Assembly: GCA_009176605.1 (NCBI GenBank)
Contig: SEYY01000958.1
Coordinates: 1 to 64,000, forward strand
DNA length: 64,000 bases
Direction of reading: 5' to 3'
DNA from: Armadillidium nasatum
Lineage: Eukaryota > Arthropoda > Malacostraca > Isopoda > Armadillidiidae
The position numbers and the translations under genes were made by a program. Of the stretch, positions 58,384 through 64,000 are shown piece by piece (position 1 is the stretch's first letter; each line of letters begins with the position of its first letter). The notes under the pieces are model-generated. The model worked only from the letters and a program-made list of their open reading frames with translations, had not been told where the DNA came from and did not search any database.

Positions 58384-58918
58384 TTACTGAAAATTGTAGA
58401 AGTAGGGTTTCATCCTTTTTGTTATTCTCCTTTAAACTATTCGAAGTTAACTCTGTTACTACCGGGGGAATCCTACAAGCAGTAGTTAACCCTTCAACCG
58501 TGACTGGCCCCTCAGTCACGGGGTCAATTAGTTTAAAGGTCGCTCTTGTTGATTTCGCGCCAGGCAAACCACCAGTGGCATTGTTATTTTTCTGCTGAAG
58601 ATCGTCTTGAAGTTCTTGAAGTTCTTCTGTTAGGCGGAGAATTACTCTGTTGTCTTGGGCGTCGGTTTTTCCATTCCGGACAATACCTTGCCCACATGAC
58701 CGGTATTGGTTACATACGGGACAATTTTCCGGAAACCGTCGCCTTTGTTGTGGTTGTGAATACTGGTACAAGTGCCCACTCATCTTGCAGATAGAACACT
58801 TGTTATTCAGAATATAGCAAGTGTCCTTGGAGTGCGTGTTCTTATCGCAGAAACTACACCACTGGTTAGGTTGTCGTTGCGAAGTTTTGTCGCTGTAGAT
58901 TATTCTTCCTACGGTCAT
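58364..58918 (-). CDS. Element C nucleocapsid with zinc knuckles
   Basis: 'WCSFCDKNTHSKDTC' is a good C-x2-C-x4-H-x4-C knuckle. 'CSICKMSGHLYQY' is a second one lacking the last Cys. 'CPVCNQYRSCGQG' is a third, irregular one. A helical stretch ('RVILRLTEELQELQDDLQQK') follows. It would package genomic RNA. It overlaps the protease frame by 20 bp. Confidence 0.7.
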   Translation of the reverse strand: MTVGRIIYSDKTSQRQPNQWCSFCDKNTHSKDTCYILNNKCSICKMSGHLYQYSQPQQRRRFPENCPVCNQYRSCGQGIVRNGKTDAQDNRVILRLTEELQELQDDLQQKNNNATGGLPGAKSTRATFKLIDPVTEGPVTVEGLTTACRIPPVVTELTSNSLKENNKKDETLLLQFSVNARPNL

Positions 58919-60252
58919 CCGACCGTCCCGAAGAACTAGAACTGTCGCTATTACGCGGTTTGTCCCGAACGAACTTGGGACTGCGGTTTCCCGTAGTTTT
59001 CTTTTGACGTCGTTCTTTCCTTTCTAATGACCTTCTCTCGACCGGTTTTTGTGGAGGTGGTTGTGTTTTGGAAGAATTATCCTTCCATCGCTTCACCACG
59101 TCCACCCATTATTTTTGTTGGGGTCTCATTTCAGCTTCAACTCTAGAGATGTCTACTACTTCAGGAACGGGACACTTGGGCATGTCCCTTTAGATCCTGA
59201 AGGTGTCTATCAGCTAGGTTTACCAGCTGATCAAAGGAAACTTTGGTTCCCGAACACCACTCGTGATTTCGGAGATAACTGGTTATCTCTTTGTTGATTG
59301 CGAGCGGTAAAGCCGCCAGAAACACTTGACGTAACGTCTCATGTTCCCTACAATCCTCAGCTGAGGTGGTGGGGTAGGCTTTCTTTGCGAATCCAACAAA
59401 CGGATAGCAAAGACTGACGGTTTCGTTCTTGCGCATTTTGGCAGTCATGTAATCATGCACTGCTCGTTCTCGTCTGACGGTGTCCTCGTTGTTAAACAGA
59501 TCTAATAAGTTCTGTTTAATGTCTTCATAAGACTTGTCAGCCTTATGGAGTTGATGGTATAGGGCCAAATAAGACGACTGCAAATATGACCCCAAGAGCC
59601 TTAACCAGTCCTTGTTTTTGGGTTGGGTACAGGACCGTACAATATTCTTCAAATTCTCTGAAGAATACTTTTAGGTCTTGGTCCGTATCAGGATTAAATT
59701 TTGCGGGTGGCACAGCCTTTGTTAGATTCAGGTTTATTTAACATCTGTGTCAACATTGTAACCGCTTGAGAAATCATAGCGTTATGAGCCTGCTGAACTG
59801 CTAGACTCCGTTACAAATTCCCTGAATTGCTTATCCGTCATGTTACCTGTCGAAATACGGGGTGCGCACAGAAGATTCGTTATTGTCGGTAATGACGGTG
59901 GTTGGTGTATGCCCCCGTCATCCTCACGGTCTACTGCAGCGGAGGGCTTTCTTTCTTTTGGTCGTACCGACCTTTCTGGTAATGTCGCAGCAGTATTTGG
60001 AATGGGATCTGTACGAGCCGATAATGAATTCATCATCGTTTTACATCTCTCCTCGAATCTCAATTCCATATCACACGAGTAACGAATAACACCCTCGAGC
60101 ATAGTTTGCAATCTATCCACAGCGCTCTGATCTACGGGCTGAAAATCGTAGACAGATGCACCCCGATGGTCATCCGATTGTTCTGGTGTGGACGCAGCAT
60201 TAGTGTTGAATTGTAAAGGGTCATCCAATTCAATCAACTGGTCCATGGTCAC
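58866..60252 (-). pseudogene. Element C gag: N-terminal region, capsid, basic linker
   Basis: The first frame (59782-60252) starts 'MTMDQLIELDDPLQF' and holds a coiled region and an acidic/Pro-rich stretch. After a frame change comes a capsid-like helical domain (59161-59652) with 'RLLGSYLQSSYLALYHQLHK' and 'QVFLAALPLAINKEI'. The last frame (58866-59105) is Arg/Lys/Ser-rich and leads to the knuckles. The order equals that of gag in element A. Confidence 0.7.
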
Positions 60253-60322
60253 TTTTGATTCTTCCTCACATCATCGGTTTTTCTGCCATAGTAATTTTTG
60301 TTGTTGATTTATTTCTCCTTTT

Positions 60323-60343
60323 GTAATCCTGACAGGGTCGCCA
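60323..60343 (-). promoter_or_regulatory. Primer-binding site of element C
   Basis: On the minus strand TGGCGACCCTGTCAGG starts 11 bases after the LTR end (GCGTACA). It differs from that of element A, so the two families use different primer tRNAs; Arg is possible by analogy with TGGCGACC sites in insect elements. Confidence 0.7.
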
Positions 60344-60354
60344 AATATTTTCTC

Positions 60355-61562
<1,208 letters not shown>

Positions 61563-61799
61563 TATATATGCGCAACCGCCTTGCATTTGCGCGGTTTAAG
61601 TAGTATTGAGTTAAGAATAGATTTGCTCACTTATTAAGTTTATTTTTAAGCCTAATAGTATAATACAGTCAAATTTTCATCACTTTAAATATTATTCTAT
61701 CTTCACAATACGGGATTTAGGCAAGGTTAATAATAATAAATTCTACAGTTTATTGAGCACTCACTACATAAGTTCTGAATTCAAAGCCTTCAAACCCAC

Positions 61800-63182
61800 A
61801 TCATTCCCTTTATATCAAGCCTTCTTTGTTTTGTTTAGAAGTCAGTATTGCAAGATGCAGTTGAGCTAGGGTATTCTTTTGAGATACTCCTCTAATTATA
61901 TGCCGATGCAAATGATGTGGTGGCTACTGCAGATGCCATTTATTTTTAGAAAATGAAGAGAGAAAACCTTTGAAATTTTATAGTTCAGTTTTAAAACCAT
62001 GTGAGAGGTCTTATACAGTGTTTAGCAAAGAAATCCTTGCAATAAAAAAGACTAAATAAATTCTCACACCTCATGCTAGGGAGAAAGGTGAAGATACTTA
62101 TAGATAGCCTGTTGGTCAAGCAATGATTCACCAGAAAAGTAGACTCCCCAGTATTGAACTCACATGAAAAGCTAAATTTAGCCTTTATCTCTGAACTTGA
62201 CATAGAGTTAGAACATATAAAAAGATCTGAAAACGTGTTAGACGACTACATGCCCAGGTATTTAGAAAATCCAGTTAATGATACGGAGGCAGAAGATGCA
62301 GATAGAATTTTTGCAATTGAAATGACTCACCTCAAAAGACTTCATGTGCCTACTACAAAAAGGGAGGGGCTTAGAACAGCCAGAAAATAAGAGGTGGAGT
62401 GTAGTAAATTAAATACCCTGAAGACTGGTTGCCATGACAGTGTAGTAAAGGAAAGTTCAAAGACCACAGGAATGCAAGATACAAAATTGAGCCTCTCTAA
62501 CCTCCCAAGTGAAACCAAAATGAATGCTGCTACATTTGGAGAAATATTTAAAATTAGTTTGGCTGATTTTTTAAATAAATTTAGAAGGGAAATAAACTAC
62601 GAAGAGTTAAAGGGAGCTCAGGAAGGTGATGAATGATTAAAAAGATATATTACAGGTGAAGAAACGACTGCATTAAATCTAGCGAAAAGAAAGTTTTGGC
62701 ATAAATATACTGAAGTAGAACTTTGTTGATATATCTCTGGGTTATTATTGAGTGTATGTACCTTAAAAGTGCTAAAGAAAGTGATTGAGTATTGTCATGG
62801 AAGGGGGCACCTAGGGGTTCAAAGAACAGTGAAAAGTTTGAAATCAGAATTCGTGTTTAAAAGTTAATGGGGCAGATTTCATGTATATTTGTAAGAAAGT
62901 ATGATCCTTGTCAAAGGGCAAATCTCATTAAGAACATAAACCCAGAAAATAAAAAGTTTCAAGAGGTATCCAAAAAGTTTGAAATAGTTCATATTGACAT
63001 TCTTAAGATGCCAAAATGCAGAGGGTATGAATATTTATTAACTTTTTTAGACAGGTACTCCAGGTACATATGGGCTTTTCCTCAGAAAAATGTAGAAAAA
63101 GAGATTATAGCTGATACTATGGTACAGGAAATGTTCTCCGTAGGAGTGATGGAAATGCTTATAAGCAACAGAGAGTCTCAGG
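61800..63182 (+). pseudogene. Gypsy-type element F: decayed RNase H and integrase
   Basis: On the + strand an RNase H piece near 61975-62060 ('LYSVFSKEILAIKK') precedes acidic linker frames (62154-62390, 62394-62636) and an integrase frame from 62867 with 'KFEIVHIDILKMPKCRGYEY', 'LLTFLDRYSRYIWAFPQKN' and 'GVMEMLISNRESQ', where the second catalytic Asp is replaced (S-N-R for S-D-R). It is closest to element B. The relic is cut at 63183 by the poly-T of a LINE Y copy. Confidence 0.7.
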
Positions 63183-63820
63183 TGTTTTTTTTTTTTTTAC
63201 AGATTGAGATCACTCATGGGCAGAGCCCTTTTCAAGGAGGGGGCACACACAGGGAGAACTAATCGCTTAAACACACCCAACCCACATCACATCCCTCAGG
63301 TGGGCAAAGATGGAAGCCTTGAAGAGTGGAAGATTAAATACTAGAGGAAAAATAGATAATGGTAGAGGGTTCCACAGAGTAGAGGTGGTTGGAAAGGAGG
63401 CAAAACAAATGGGCTAACCTGGGGTTTCCTATGTCCACACAAAATTTGTGCGAAAGCAGGGTACCCCTTGTGCAACAGTGAAGGAATGAGAGAGAGGCCA
63501 ATATCTTCGAACACCTGCCATTGTAGTACCTATAGAAAAGAGATAGCGTGCCATCACCACATCACAGAGGTAGGGAGAGGGTCAAGAGTGAAAGTAGGGG
63601 ACAATTTATTAATCTTTTAGCTTTAGACTCAACCGTATCCAGAAAAGAGGAGGTTCTGGAGCCCCCCAAATTTAAGAAGAGTACTCCAAACAAGGGCAAA
63701 CAAGACATTATAAATTTGGAGTAACTACTGAGAAAAAAGTTCTCGCAACCTGAACAGCATTTCCAGCTTCTTAGAGGCCTCTTTAGCAACCGTTGTGATA
63801 TGTGATTTCCAGGACAGTTT
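63183..63820 (-). pseudogene. LINE family Y, second decayed copy
   Basis: It starts on the + strand with a 14-base T-run (minus-strand poly-A) and reads, on the minus strand, 'LSWKSHITTVAKEASKKL' near 63770-63820, then 'TVESKAKRLINCPLLS' near 63590-63640, matching the copy at 3867-4722. It has many stops and frame changes and is 5'-truncated at about 63820. Confidence 0.7.
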
Positions 63821-63821
63821 G

Positions 63822-64000
63822 TTGATTATCAAAGTCGAGCTCTTTTAATTCTTCCCAAGTTCTAGCAACTCTTCCGTCAACCATACTCATATTTTGTAAG
63901 TATATTAGCGGTTGATGATCTGTATAGATGACTAATTTGACTCCTCTCAAGAAAGCTTTTAGTGATTTTACAGCCCATCGTAATGCTGTTAGTTCCTTTG
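63822..64000 (-). pseudogene. Gypsy-type element G: RNase H fragment at the window edge
   Basis: An open minus-strand frame reads 'KELTALRWAVKSLKAFLRGV', 'LVIYTDHQPLIYLQNMSMVD' and 'GRVARTWEELKELDFD'. This is RNase H with the T-D-H block, much closer to elements A and C than to B or F. The window ends before RT, and the integrase side is cut by LINE Y. Confidence 0.75.

Overview
The window is from an AT-rich animal genome, probably an arthropod and possibly a crustacean (low confidence; judged from the mix of repeats, not from any marker gene). About two dozen long (TA)n arrays and one (TC)n array of about 675 bp punctuate it. The only host gene I can support is a Par-3/Bazooka-type polarity scaffold on the + strand. 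Five exons are visible (5093-5202, 30594-30823, 46467-46712, 46792-46894, 46979-47187). They encode the end of PDZ1, all of PDZ2 and most of PDZ3. All four exon junctions agree in reading phase. Two introns are huge (25.4 and 15.6 kb) and full of transposons; two are tiny (79 and 84 bp). Everything from 47188 to 64000 appears to be the next intron.

Layout. 1-5092: intron with minisatellites, a decayed RTE-like LINE, a hAT-like end and a 5'-truncated LINE (family Y). 5203-30593: a nest. An old Gypsy-type element (B, minus strand) was split by a younger complete Gypsy element (A, 6346-22299). A itself carries two solo LTRs, one in its 3' LTR and one that splits a gag zinc knuckle. B is also interrupted by a decayed + strand gag-PR-RT (E) and ends against a Penelope-like element at 28235-30162. 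30824-46466: two copies of LINE family X on the minus strand (31061-34719; 39334-40268 plus 42322-45252), further hAT-like ends, a second Penelope fragment, an assembly gap of 100 N, and the 3' part of another LTR element (D). 47188-64000: a dead mariner-type element, another hAT-like end, complete Gypsy element C (50281-61463), then decayed Gypsy pieces F and G and another LINE Y copy.

The most unusual content is in LTR elements A, C and D. A and C have gag, PR, RT, RNase H and integrase. Between RNase H and integrase each has an OTU-protease-like domain whose catalytic Cys position reads Ser. Downstream of pol, where an envelope gene would lie, A and C each have a third ORF with SGNH-hydrolase motifs: a GxS block at the N-terminus and D-G-x-H about 215 residues later. 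Each of these ORFs starts directly at a good splice acceptor, which suggests expression from a spliced RNA. D keeps the C-terminal half of the same ORF. All three continue into a Ser/Thr/Pro-rich linker and a short C-terminal, probably helical module.

Other points: LINE family X encodes a canonical 2A motif (DIEKNPGP) followed by a PHD finger and an APE-type endonuclease. Nearly every element boundary lies against a (TA)n array. Par-3 exon B is bounded on both sides, at the splice sites themselves, by (TA)n tracts.
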